Origin: Thermostichus sp047462415
GTDB lineage: Bacteria; Cyanobacteriota; Cyanobacteriia; Thermostichales; Thermostichaceae
Length of the DNA: 64,000 bases
Assembly (NCBI RefSeq): GCF_047462415.1
Contig: NZ_JANSJE010000014.1
Location: forward strand, 1-64,000
Reading direction: 5' to 3'
In this document: positions 42,928-51,220 of the stretch, piece after piece
Numbering within the stretch: the stretch's first letter is position 1
Layout: each line of letters begins with the position of its first letter
Notes under the pieces: model-generated
What the model saw: the letters and a program-made list of their open reading frames with translations, nothing else
What the model was told of the DNA's origin: nothing
The model's database searches: none
Program-made: the position numbers and the translations under genes

Positions 42928-43710
42928 ATGGTGCGACAGTGGGTGAGCGCAGTCCTCTGCGTGGTGGGTGGGGCTTTAATGCCGGGGCTTTTGTCCGGCT
43001 GTGCCATCCCGATGCCTTCGGCATCTGCGGGAGTTTCTGAGGTCCAGGTGCGCTTGGTGCATGTGGCCCCCAATGCCCCTCGGATCGACTTGGAAGTGGG
43101 AGGGGTAAGGGCTGCTCGGAGCATAGCCTACGGCGCGGTGAGCGAGTACGTGCGCATGCCGGCGGGCGAGTACGACATTGTTTTGTTTTCAACACCTGAG
43201 AACCCCGGCCAGCCCGCAAGTTCTCAAGACTCCGTTCCGCTAGCGCGAACGGTTGCGGCCAGAACTGTGGCTAACCTCAGGGGCGGGGGAGTGTTCTCGG
43301 TGGTGGCTGCCAACGAGCCAAATCGCATGACAGCCCTGGTATTGGAAGACAACATCCATCCGCCGTTTGATCAAGCCCTGGTGCGGTTTGTCCACGCCGC
43401 CCCTGATGCGCCGGCCCTGCAATGGCAAGGGGAGCAAGGGCGGGTGCTGCTGCCCCAGTTGGCCTTCGGACAAGTATCCACCTTTCAAGCCATGCGCCCC
43501 GGCTTTACCCAAATTCAGGTGGCCATAGCTCCTTCAGCCCCCGCGCCAGGTGTGCAGTCGGCTCCCAGCCGGAGCATTCCCTTGCAACGGTTTGACCTCC
43601 AGTTAGAGGCGGGGAAAGTCTATACCCTTTACGTGGCGGGGCTGATGCGCAGCAATCCGGGCTTGAACATGGTGCTGGCAGAGGAGACGCGGGCCCGCCG
43701 CCTTCTCTAG
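42928..43710 (+). CDS. DUF4397 lipoprotein
   Basis: The 260-residue product begins with a lipoprotein signal ending in GLLSGC-AI (Cys near residue 25). Two copies of the DUF4397 beta-sandwich follow, recognised by RLVHVAPNAPRIDLEVGG and VRFVHAAPDAPALQWQGE, each followed by a YV/VSTF-type strand. DUF4397 proteins are usually surface or periplasmic and of unknown function. The stop codon abuts the proposed thyX start with no gap, which suggests a shared transcript. Confidence 0.85.
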   Translation: MVRQWVSAVLCVVGGALMPGLLSGCAIPMPSASAGVSEVQVRLVHVAPNAPRIDLEVGGVRAARSIAYGAVSEYVRMPAGEYDIVLFSTPENPGQPASSQDSVPLARTVAARTVANLRGGGVFSVVAANEPNRMTALVLEDNIHPPFDQALVRFVHAAPDAPALQWQGEQGRVLLPQLAFGQVSTFQAMRPGFTQIQVAIAPSAPAPGVQSAPSRSIPLQRFDLQLEAGKVYTLYVAGLMRSNPGLNMVLAEETRARRLL

Positions 43711-44556
43711 GTGTCTTCCCTCTATACTTTGGGGAAAGGGTACGGCTTTCTGACAGTGGATGCCTTATTTCAAGTGGTGGTGCTTAGCCAAACTCCAGAT
43801 CCCGAACGGGTGATCTGGCAGGCGATGCACCAAGATTACAGCCCCGATTTTGTTACCCCAGAGGGCCGGATCCCGGAACAGTATGGAGAGGCCGTGGTGC
43901 GGCATCTGCTGGAGGGCAATCGTGGCCACTATGGGCCTCTTGAGCACCCTCAGATCACGTTTGGGGTGGGCTATTTTCCCCATGCTGTCATGCAACAGGC
44001 CCGTACTCATCGAGTGGGAGTTTCTTTCGACGTTCAATCTTTTCGATATACAGGCCGGCAAATTGCCGATTTGGGCAAAAGACTCTTGTCTGCGCCTCGG
44101 AGCACCAACGAAACCGCTGCTCTTGCCGACAAAACCGGCGCGGAGCCCTCGTTATCTTTGCAAGAGTTGGAAACTCTGTTTTACGTTCCTGCCAGCGTCA
44201 AAGAAGGCAAGGCCAAAACCCGCCAAGGCTTCAAGCCCATCTCTCCCGAGGCCCTGAACATCATTCTTGAGCAGTATCGCAGTCAGGCCATTGCCTATTA
44301 TCGCCTGGTCGAAGAGTGCGGATTGCCTTATGAAGATGCTCGTAACATCATCGGCTACGGGATCCGCCAACATTTTGTAGTCTCTTTTAATTGCCGCAGC
44401 TTGATGCATTTTCTGGATTTACGAGCTAAAGAAGATGCCCAGCGAGAAATTCAGTATCTGTGTGAACTGATTTGGCCCCACTTTGAGGCCTGGTGCCCTC
44501 ATGTTGCCGCCTGGTACCGCAAAAATCGCTGGGGCAAGGCTAGGCTTTCTCCTTGA
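43711..44556 (+). CDS. thyX: FAD-dependent thymidylate synthase ThyX
   Basis: ThyX makes dTMP from dUMP with methylenetetrahydrofolate and NADPH. The motif RTHRVGVSFDVQSFRY contains the ThyX signature RHR-x7-S in the form R-T-H-R-x3-S, and GNRGHYGPLEHPQITF, YEDARNIIGYGIRQHFVVSFNCRSL and HFLDLRAKEDAQREI are further family blocks. The length, 281 residues, includes an insertion near residues 120-170. GTG 43711 directly follows the DUF4397 stop; GTG 43756 is a plausible alternative since the family usually begins close to LFQVVVLSQTPDP. Confidence 0.94.
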   Translation: MSSLYTLGKGYGFLTVDALFQVVVLSQTPDPERVIWQAMHQDYSPDFVTPEGRIPEQYGEAVVRHLLEGNRGHYGPLEHPQITFGVGYFPHAVMQQARTHRVGVSFDVQSFRYTGRQIADLGKRLLSAPRSTNETAALADKTGAEPSLSLQELETLFYVPASVKEGKAKTRQGFKPISPEALNIILEQYRSQAIAYYRLVEECGLPYEDARNIIGYGIRQHFVVSFNCRSLMHFLDLRAKEDAQREIQYLCELIWPHFEAWCPHVAAWYRKNRWGKARLSP

Positions 44557-44563
44557 AACCTAA

Positions 44564-44590
44564 ATCGCGTAAGCGGGACGGAGTTCTCTA
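44564..44590. repeat. Short dispersed repeat, 'agcgggacggagtc' family
   Basis: Core reads TCGCGTAAGCGGGACGGAG, immediately after thyX. Matches copies at 14924, 33481, 45526 and 45624. Confidence 0.65.
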
Positions 44591-44627
44591 ACACCGGAAA
44601 AGTATAGGATAAGGTCATCTTTCGACC

Positions 44628-44690
44628 CTCACCCCCAACCCCTCTCCCCTCGTGGGAGAGGGGAGCAAGGGATCAACTAACAAGCTGTTT
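44628..44690. repeat. Dispersed hairpin repeat, second copy of the 31.4-kb element
   Basis: Contains CCCCTCTCCCC / GGGAGAGGGG as a hairpin followed by GGGATCAACTAACAAGCTG, matching 31430-31490. It overlaps the open frame upstream of the methyltransferase start. Confidence 0.6.
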
Positions 44691-44714
44691 CCCAATATTT
44701 GGAACGACTATTGT

Positions 44715-45464
44715 ATGGATCCCAGAGCTTATGAACAAATGGCGGGCTTAGAAGATCGACATTGGTGGTTTGTGGGGCGCCGCCGCATTCTCAGGCAGGT
44801 TATTGCCGGGATCCCTCTTCCGCTCGCGGCTTGTATCTTGGAAGCCGGCTGTGGCAGTGGCGGCAACCTAGAAATGTTGTCTCAATTTGGCCAAGTCTGG
44901 GCCATGGAAAGAAGCGAAATAGCATTGCCTTTGGCCCGGGCCCGCGGCATTGGGATTGTGGCCGAAGGTGAATTGCCGCATCGGATCCCTTTTGGTTCCC
45001 AGCAATTTGACCTTATTGCCCTACTGGACGTTTTAGAACATTTGGAGGAAGACAAAGCAGCTCTGGAAGCTCTCATCCAGAGGTTAAAGCCATCCGGCTA
45101 CATGGTGATCACGGTACCGGCCTACCCCTGGCTGTGGAGCGCCCATGACGAGCTCAATCACCACAAGAGACGCTACACAGCAGCACAACTTCTCTCCTTA
45201 CTCAAGAGTGCCGGCCTGCAAATTCATACCTTTACCTTTTTCAACAGCTTTCTCTTTCCATTAGCAGCAGGGATCCGCCTAGCCCAAAAGAGCCTTCGCC
45301 TCAAGGAGAAGCAGGATCTAAACATGCTCTCGCCTTGGATCAATTGGCTTTTAACCGAGATTTTTGCTGCGGAAGCCTATTTAATTTCTAAGTTCTCCCT
45401 ACCCTTTGGCCTGTCTTTATTAGCGGTAGCCAGCCTTAAAAAAATTGCTCCTCTGAGAAACTGA
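44715..45464 (+). CDS. SAM-dependent methyltransferase (type 11)
   Basis: The 249-residue product has the class I SAM motif ILEAGCGSGGNLEML (motif I), an acidic end to strand 2 (AMERSEIA), LIALLDVLEHLEEDKAALE (motif III/IV) and GYMVITVPAYPWLWSAHDE. The N-terminus, DPRAYEQMAGLEDRHWWFVGRR, recurs in methyltransferases linked to polysaccharide or glycan loci. The acceptor is unknown; the next gene is a polyprenyl glycosylphosphotransferase, so a sugar or lipid-linked glycan is a reasonable guess. ATG 44715 excludes the repeat-derived stretch upstream. Confidence 0.85.
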   Translation: MDPRAYEQMAGLEDRHWWFVGRRRILRQVIAGIPLPLAACILEAGCGSGGNLEMLSQFGQVWAMERSEIALPLARARGIGIVAEGELPHRIPFGSQQFDLIALLDVLEHLEEDKAALEALIQRLKPSGYMVITVPAYPWLWSAHDELNHHKRRYTAAQLLSLLKSAGLQIHTFTFFNSFLFPLAAGIRLAQKSLRLKEKQDLNMLSPWINWLLTEIFAAEAYLISKFSLPFGLSLLAVASLKKIAPLRN

Positions 45465-45525
45465 GCCTCTTAATCCTCAACTTCTCGCCGTTATTACCAG
45501 TTTTTTCAGTCAACATCGATTTTGC

Positions 45526-45555
45526 CGTTCGCGCTAGCGAGACGGAGTCCTTGCA
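45526..45555. repeat. Short dispersed repeat, 'agcgggacggagtc' family
   Basis: Core GCGCTAGCGAGACGGAGTCC, in the 154-base gap upstream of the glycosylphosphotransferase. A second, poorer copy follows within 80 bases at 45624-45650. Confidence 0.65.
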
Positions 45556-45618
45556 GCCTCAAATGGATAGCTTTTCTGTAGGATTGTTTCCAGTCTTAAC
45601 TGCTGGAGGAGATAGCTC

Positions 45619-47055
45619 TTGGCCAATCGCGCTGGCGGGACGGGTTTCTTTCGCGGCTACACCCTGAGCTTGGATCCGCATCGCCTGTGGGTGCCCTTGG
45701 CTTGTTTGGGGGATGGGCTCTGTATTTGGCTGGCCTTCGGGGCGGCTTATTGGCTGCGCAGCTTGCGCCCCCACCAGCTTTTGCCCTGGGATGTTTATGC
45801 TGGCCTGGGGTTGTTGACAGTCCTTAGCTATTGGGGCGTTCAGGCCGGCTTGGGAGGATACGGCGAATCGAAGCGCCTATCTCGCTTTGAGGAATGGGCC
45901 AGTTTGCTGCTGGGGCTGGGGGTGACCTTTGGCTTGGTGTTGGCGGGGGCCTTTTTCGTGCGCTCCGTCTCGCTGTCGCGCTTGGTGGTGGGCTATGCCG
46001 GCCTGCTGGCCCTGCTCGGCTTGACGGGGATGCGGGCGCTGCTGCGGCTGGGCATGGGCTGGCTGTATGCCCACGGCCAGGGGCGGCGAAGGGTCATCTG
46101 GGTGGGATCCGGCCTGCTCTTGGCTGAGGTGCTGGAGCGGCTGGAGCGCTGCCCAGCCTTGGGGTTTGAGATTAAGGCTTGGGCCGTGGCCGGGGATCCC
46201 TCGGCACCGGAACCAGAGCCTTTGCAGAAGCTGGAGCGGCTGGAGCCCAGCCACCTGGTGGCCTATGTGCAGGCTCACCCCGAGATCGAAGAGGTGTGGT
46301 TTGGGCAGCCGGAGCTGGCCAACGCACCTCTGTTGCTCAGCTTGCAGGCCCTGTCGGTGCAGGTGCGGCTTGTGCCGGACATCCTCGGTTTTTTGACGGT
46401 GAACTTCAGCCTCCAGTCCCTGGACGGGATCCCGCTGCTGACGCTGCGCCAGCCCCCTCTGCGCTACGCCCACAACCGTTTCCTCAAGCGAGCGGTAGAC
46501 ATCCTAGGGGCCTCCCTGGGCCTGGTGTTGCTCAGCCCCTTATTTTTGGTCATCGCCCTGCTGGTGGCCTGCAGCAGCCCCGGCCCCATCTTGTATTGGC
46601 AGGAGCGGGTGAGCTTGGATGGGCGCCGCTTTTGGATTGCCAAGTTCCGCACCATGCGGGTGGATGCCGAGGCAGCCGGCCAGCCGGGCTGGACGCGCCC
46701 CGGGGATCCGCGCCGAACCAAGATAGGAGCCTTTTTGCGCCGCACCAACCTGGACGAGCTGCCCCAGCTTTGGAACGTCTTGAAGGGGGAAATGAGCCTG
46801 GTGGGCCCCCGCCCGGAGCGGCCCTACTTCGTGGAGCAATTTAGCCAGGAGATCCCCAAGTATCCGGATCGGCATTTGGTGAAAAGTGGTCTCACCGGCT
46901 GGGCTCAGATCCACGGCCTGCGGGGAGACACCAGCATTGCCCGCCGCACCCAGTATGATCTCTACTATGTGCAAAACTGGTCTCTGTGGCTGGATCTGCG
47001 CATCCTCGCCATTACCCTTTGGCAAGGGATCCGCGGACGGCTGACCGGCTATTAG
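45619..47055 (+). CDS. Polyprenyl glycosylphosphotransferase (exopolysaccharide initiating enzyme)
   Basis: The 478-residue protein has four N-terminal helices (about residues 15-150), a Rossmann-like CoA-binding-type region (about 155-270), and the C-terminal sugar transferase domain (from 290) with KRAVDILGASLGLVLL, KFRTMRVDAE, RTNLDELPQLWNVLKGEMSL and VGPRPERP. Such enzymes load hexose-1-phosphate onto undecaprenyl phosphate. The TTG start at 45619 has a strong GGAGGA eight bases ahead. Codons 3-11 fall in a dispersed repeat. An in-frame TTG at 45670 is possible but lacks a ribosome site. Confidence 0.9.
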   Translation: MANRAGGTGFFRGYTLSLDPHRLWVPLACLGDGLCIWLAFGAAYWLRSLRPHQLLPWDVYAGLGLLTVLSYWGVQAGLGGYGESKRLSRFEEWASLLLGLGVTFGLVLAGAFFVRSVSLSRLVVGYAGLLALLGLTGMRALLRLGMGWLYAHGQGRRRVIWVGSGLLLAEVLERLERCPALGFEIKAWAVAGDPSAPEPEPLQKLERLEPSHLVAYVQAHPEIEEVWFGQPELANAPLLLSLQALSVQVRLVPDILGFLTVNFSLQSLDGIPLLTLRQPPLRYAHNRFLKRAVDILGASLGLVLLSPLFLVIALLVACSSPGPILYWQERVSLDGRRFWIAKFRTMRVDAEAAGQPGWTRPGDPRRTKIGAFLRRTNLDELPQLWNVLKGEMSLVGPRPERPYFVEQFSQEIPKYPDRHLVKSGLTGWAQIHGLRGDTSIARRTQYDLYYVQNWSLWLDLRILAITLWQGIRGRLTGY

Positions 47056-47064
47056 GGGTTGCCC

Positions 47065-47862
47065 ATGCCATCCTCACCCACGTCCCCAGAGCTCCTCTAC
47101 GAGGGCAAGGCCAAGCGGGTCTACCGCACCGCCGATCCCCAGGTTTACCTCTGCCAATACAAAGACGACGCCACGGCCTTCAACGCCCAAAAGCGGGGAT
47201 CCATCGCCGGCAAAGGGGAGGTCAACTGCACCGTCTCCAGCCGGGTGTTTGCCTACCTGGCGCAGCAGGGCATCCGCAACCACTTTTTGGCCCAGACCGG
47301 CCCCCGAGAGATGCAGGTGCGCGCCCTGCGGATCCTGCCCTTGGAAGTGGTGGTGCGCAACCGCACGGCCGGCAGCCTCTGCCGGCGCCTAGGCCTGGAG
47401 CAGGGCCTGCCCATCCAGCCGCCGCTGGTGGAGTTCTACTACAAAAACGACGCCTTGGGGGATCCCTTGGTAACCCCCGACCACATCCGCCTGTTGCACC
47501 TGGCCACGCCAGAGCAAGTGGAGAAGCTGGGATCCCTGGCCTTGGCGGTCAACACTCACCTTCGCAACTTCTGGCAGCGCTGCCGGCTGGAGCTGGTGGA
47601 CTTTAAGCTGGAGTTTGGCCTGGACGAGCAAGGGGAGATCTGGCTGGCGGACGAGATCAGCCCCGACACCTGCCGCCTGTGGGATCTAGAAGGGACTGAG
47701 CCGCGGGTGCTGGATAAAGACCTCTTTCGCTTTGATCTCGGCGATCCGGCAGCCGGCTACCAAGAGGTGCTGCAGCGAGTGCTCCGGGCTACCGATTCTA
47801 ATCTCCCCTCTCCCTCAGGGAGAGGGGCCGGGGGTGAGGGCTGGGAGAGGGGCAGGGGGTGA
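47065..47862 (+). CDS. purC: Phosphoribosylaminoimidazole-succinocarboxamide synthase
   Basis: PurC joins aspartate to CAIR in de novo purine synthesis. The motifs LLYEGKAKRVYRT, FNAQKRGSIAGKG, LEVVVRNRTAGSLCRRLG, LELVDFKLEFG and LADEISPDTCRLWD are complete. The body ends near residue 242. About 20 further residues (SPSGRGAGGEGWERGRG) are encoded by a GC-rich dispersed repeat, so the native stop appears to have been replaced by repeat sequence. ATG 47065 is preferred; a TTG lies two codons earlier. It follows the glycosylphosphotransferase by 9 bases. Confidence 0.95.
   Translation: MPSSPTSPELLYEGKAKRVYRTADPQVYLCQYKDDATAFNAQKRGSIAGKGEVNCTVSSRVFAYLAQQGIRNHFLAQTGPREMQVRALRILPLEVVVRNRTAGSLCRRLGLEQGLPIQPPLVEFYYKNDALGDPLVTPDHIRLLHLATPEQVEKLGSLALAVNTHLRNFWQRCRLELVDFKLEFGLDEQGEIWLADEISPDTCRLWDLEGTEPRVLDKDLFRFDLGDPAAGYQEVLQRVLRATDSNLPSPSGRGAGGEGWERGRG
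47805..47862. repeat. GC-rich palindrome-containing repeat forming the purC 3' end
   Basis: CTCCCTCAGGGAG is embedded in CCCCTCTCC...GGAGAGGGG and followed by GGCCGGGGGTGAGGGC, then a second degenerate copy GGAGAGGGGCAGGGGGTGAGG. Same family as 16195-16305 and 41221-41312. It supplies the last codons and the TGA stop of purC. Confidence 0.7.
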
Positions 47863-47869
47863 GGGTGCC

Positions 47870-49303
47870 ATGACTTCCCCCCGTCCCTCTGGCCCCGACG
47901 ACCGCTTCCGCCGCCAACTGGCCGACCTGTTGGACACCTGGGTGGAGCAGGGGCTGATTCAGCCGGCGCAGCGGGATCGCCTGCGGGAGTACTACCAACT
48001 CGATAGCTTGCCGCGAACAGCCGCCAGCCGCTTTACCCTGGTGCTGCTGCTGTTGGGCGCCGTGCTGGTGGGCTTGGGGGTGATCTCCTTCGTGGCCGCC
48101 AACTGGGACGCCATTCCCCGCTCGGCCAGAGCCTTGGGATCCCTGGCCCTCACGGTGGGACTGCAGGTGGCCGGCTTGCGACTTTGGCAGCAGGGATCCC
48201 CGCGCTTGGGCAGCGCCCTATTGATTGCCGGGGAGCTGGCCCTGGGAGCCGCCATTATTCTGATGGCCCAGTGGGTCCAAATGGGGGGATCCCCCGCGGG
48301 CTTGTTCTTGGGCTGGGGGCTGGGCAGCTTGGCCGTGGCCTACAGCTTGTTCCACACCCCCAGTGGCGTCTTGGCCTGCCTTTTGTTCGCCCTGGCGGGG
48401 GTGACTGCCGTCTGGGAAGGGGGCACTGCTCTCGACCCTCTCTACCCCTGGCTGGCCCTTGGTCTCTTGCTGCCCCTTGCCTACGGGTGCCGCTCCCGCT
48501 GGATCTTTGCCCTGGCTTTGGTGGACTTCGGCCTGGCGCTACAAAGGTCGGCAGAGGTCTGGGACAGCTCTGGAGAAGGCTTGACCCTCTGGCTGCTGCT
48601 TGGTCTTGCCGTTGTCTGGGGCCTGGGCTTTTGGCACCAACGCCATGGTTACCGGCTAAGCCGGATTTTGACCGGAGAAAATGGCCAGGATGGCGAGCAG
48701 GAGCAAGGCTTGGATCTGATCCCGACGGCGGAGGGCCTGGCTTTGCTGGGGCTGGGTTTCTTGCTCTACGTCTGGAGCTTCCGTGACCCCTGGGACTGGG
48801 ATCCCGACCCCTCACCTCTGTTCCAAGCTGTGGATCCCTGGGCAAGCTTGTCGGCGGCAGGGTTGCTGCTGCTGGCTGGCTGGGGCTGGTGGCAGGGGTG
48901 GCAGGCCAAGAGATCCCAGCCTGTCTCCGCCTGGCTTAAGGATGCCGTCGTTTTCCTCTCCCTGATTACCCTGGCCCTTTTGCTGGTGATCAGCAATGCT
49001 GTTTCTGGGGACTTGACCTCAAGAGTGGCCCTGGCCTTTGTTGCCCCCTGGATCCTAACCCTGCTGCTGGTGGGGTTGTCGGCGATCCTCTGCTGGGAAG
49101 GGTTGCAGCAGGGGCTGCGGGGGCGCTTCTGGCAGGGGCTATTGGGGCTAACCCTGGTGGTGCTGACCCGCTTTTTCGAGTACGAGACCGGCCTCTTGGC
49201 CAAGTCGGCGGTGTTGGTGGCCTGCGGGATCGGCGTGATCTGGGTGGGGCTGAAGGTTGAGCAGCGGCTAAACCGATCCCTACCGCCGGCTCCGCGACCC
49301 TGA
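47870..49303 (+). CDS. DUF2157 polytopic membrane protein
   Basis: The 477-residue product starts with the DUF2157 N-terminal domain (LADLLDTWVEQGLIQPAQRDRLREYY), followed by about 12 hydrophobic helices with Trp- and Leu-rich loops. The function of the family is unknown. ATG 47870 lies 7 bases after the purC stop. The upstream open frame is repeat and purC shadow. Confidence 0.85.
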   Translation: MTSPRPSGPDDRFRRQLADLLDTWVEQGLIQPAQRDRLREYYQLDSLPRTAASRFTLVLLLLGAVLVGLGVISFVAANWDAIPRSARALGSLALTVGLQVAGLRLWQQGSPRLGSALLIAGELALGAAIILMAQWVQMGGSPAGLFLGWGLGSLAVAYSLFHTPSGVLACLLFALAGVTAVWEGGTALDPLYPWLALGLLLPLAYGCRSRWIFALALVDFGLALQRSAEVWDSSGEGLTLWLLLGLAVVWGLGFWHQRHGYRLSRILTGENGQDGEQEQGLDLIPTAEGLALLGLGFLLYVWSFRDPWDWDPDPSPLFQAVDPWASLSAAGLLLLAGWGWWQGWQAKRSQPVSAWLKDAVVFLSLITLALLLVISNAVSGDLTSRVALAFVAPWILTLLLVGLSAILCWEGLQQGLRGRFWQGLLGLTLVVLTRFFEYETGLLAKSAVLVACGIGVIWVGLKVEQRLNRSLPPAPRP

Positions 49304-49315
49304 AAACCAGGCAGT

Positions 49316-50302
49316 CTAGCGGCGAGCCTGGGCAAAAATGGCCTGCAGGATTTCGTCGGCCCCCTGTTGCTTCAGCTTTTCCGCCAGGGAGATTCCCACC
49401 GCTTCCGGATCAGCAGTGGATCCCGTTTGGGTATCGCGGATCAGCCGTCGCCCCTCTAGGTCGGCCACCATGCCGGTTAGGTGCAGCTCTTCCCCCTGGA
49501 CTTGGCTGTGGACGCCGATGGGCACCTGACAGCCCCCCTCCAGCGCCCGCAAGAAAGCTCGCTCGGCCAAACAGCGGGCTGTGGCCTCCCCATCGGCCAA
49601 GGGTTGAATGAGCTCCAGGATCCGCTCGTCCCCCTGCCGGCACTCGATGCCGAGGGATCCCTGGCCAACGGCGTACAAGGACACGCTGGGATCTAGCACC
49701 TCGTGGATCCGCTGTGCTTGGCCCAGGCGCTTTAGCCCGGCCACCGCCAAGATCAGGCCGTCGTACTCCCCCCGATCCAGCTTGGCCAAGCGAGTGTTGA
49801 GGTTGCCCCGCACGTCCTTAAACTGCAGGTGGGGAAAGGCGTGGCGCAGTTGGGCCAGTCGCCGCAAAGAGGAAGTGCCGATCACCGTCCCTGCTGGTAG
49901 GGTGGCCAGGTGGTAGCCGCGCAGCTCCTCCCGCACCACCAAAGCGTCCAGAGGATCCTCCCGCCGGGTGATGGCCCCCAACACCAAGCCTTCTGGCAAG
50001 CGGGTGGGCAAATCCTTGAGGCTGTGCACCGCCAGGTCGCTGCTGCCGTTGAGCAGGCTAACCTCCAACTCCTTGGTAAATAGGCCCTTGTCGCCGATTT
50101 TGGCCAGCGCCACATCCAGGATGATGTCTCCCTGGGTGGAAAGGGTGTGCAGCTCTAGGGGCAACCCCGGATGGTGGGCCTGCAACTGCTCCATGACCCA
50201 GTGGGTCTGGGCCAAGGCCAGCTCGCTTTTGCGGGAGGCGATCCGCACCGGCCGGGCAGCCCCAGCCGAGGGTTGCCAGGGAGTTGAGGCCAGTTCGCTC
50301 AT
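49316..50302 (-). CDS. hemC: Porphobilinogen deaminase (hydroxymethylbilane synthase)
   Basis: HemC polymerises four porphobilinogens to hydroxymethylbilane in the tetrapyrrole pathway that feeds chlorophyll, haem and bilins. Motifs are IASRKSELALAQTHWV, STQGDIILD, HSLKDLPT, GTSSLRRLAQL, RGNLNTRLAKLD and the cofactor-binding Cys in ALEGGCQVPIG. The 328-residue length from ATG 50302 (MSELA) is normal; a start eight codons upstream is possible. It converges on DUF2157 with 12 bases between stops. Confidence 0.96.
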   Translation of the reverse strand: MSELASTPWQPSAGAARPVRIASRKSELALAQTHWVMEQLQAHHPGLPLELHTLSTQGDIILDVALAKIGDKGLFTKELEVSLLNGSSDLAVHSLKDLPTRLPEGLVLGAITRREDPLDALVVREELRGYHLATLPAGTVIGTSSLRRLAQLRHAFPHLQFKDVRGNLNTRLAKLDRGEYDGLILAVAGLKRLGQAQRIHEVLDPSVSLYAVGQGSLGIECRQGDERILELIQPLADGEATARCLAERAFLRALEGGCQVPIGVHSQVQGEELHLTGMVADLEGRRLIRDTQTGSTADPEAVGISLAEKLKQQGADEILQAIFAQARR

Positions 50303-50572
50303 GGCTGCTGCAAAATCCGAGAACACCGTCTTTCACGCTAGCCGAATCTGCGCCGCCGCAGGGCAGCGGCCTTCAAGATCCTTAACCAAAACCGCCATTT
50401 CCCCCCAGCCGAGACTTTACTGCGGGGATCCCAGCCAGTAGGATAAATAGATGGATTCTCCGGCTCGGCGGGGGAAAATTCCTTCTGTTGAGCTCCTCTT
50501 CCCCAAACCCAGAGCTTTTAGGGGAGATTTCTACAATCCCAGTTTGGTTGGTCGTCTGCCTGGATAGGTTCT

Positions 50573-51034
50573 ATGGAAGAAAACAACGTCAGCAACGGCA
50601 CTCAGCTACTGCTTAAGCGCAACATCCCCATCAAGGTGGTGGTCACCCCCCTTTGGAAAAAGGAAATGCAGGAGCAATTGGAGCGGCAGATCGAAGCCAC
50701 CGATGCTCAGATGCAACAACTGGAGTTTCAGGGCAAGCGGGCCATTGCCGAACTGGAAAAACAGAGCTCTAACCCCAACAGCCCCCAAGTCCTCCAACAG
50801 GTGGAAGCGGTGAAAAGCCGCGTGAATGAGCAGAAGATCCGGCTCTTGGATCAGAAAAATCAACTGTTGCAACAGATCAACCAACTGACCACCCTGGAGC
50901 TCAACCAAGAAGTGCTGCAGGGCAACGTGGAGAGCTTCTTCCGCGTCCAAAAAGGAGACAACCTGATCCAGAAAATGCAGGTCGAGATCCTCCTGGAAGA
51001 TGGGGTGATCAAGGAGATTCGCGGCAACCCCTAG
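50573..51034 (+). CDS. YlqD family protein
   Basis: The 153-residue product is mostly coiled coil (about residues 30-115, rich in Gln, Glu and Leu) between short beta ends (IPIKVVVTPLWKKEMQEQL and VEILLEDGVIKEIRGN). This is the YlqD pattern seen in firmicutes and cyanobacteria; function unknown. The 270 bases upstream toward hemC contain no supportable gene. Confidence 0.85.
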   Translation: MEENNVSNGTQLLLKRNIPIKVVVTPLWKKEMQEQLERQIEATDAQMQQLEFQGKRAIAELEKQSSNPNSPQVLQQVEAVKSRVNEQKIRLLDQKNQLLQQINQLTTLELNQEVLQGNVESFFRVQKGDNLIQKMQVEILLEDGVIKEIRGNP

Positions 51035-51220
51035 GCTCCTCGCCTCTTGCCGGAGAACCGGAGCTAGGGATCCCCAACTTTTCTCGCCTGCAGAAACTCA
51101 AGAACTCTGTTTCGCCGGCACAATAGGTGACAATAAGTAACAGCCTCTTAACAGCCTTCGGAATAAAGTCCCGATAGGTTGGCGGGGGTGGTTAACATTG
51201 GCGCCCGTGGGAGGATTCCT

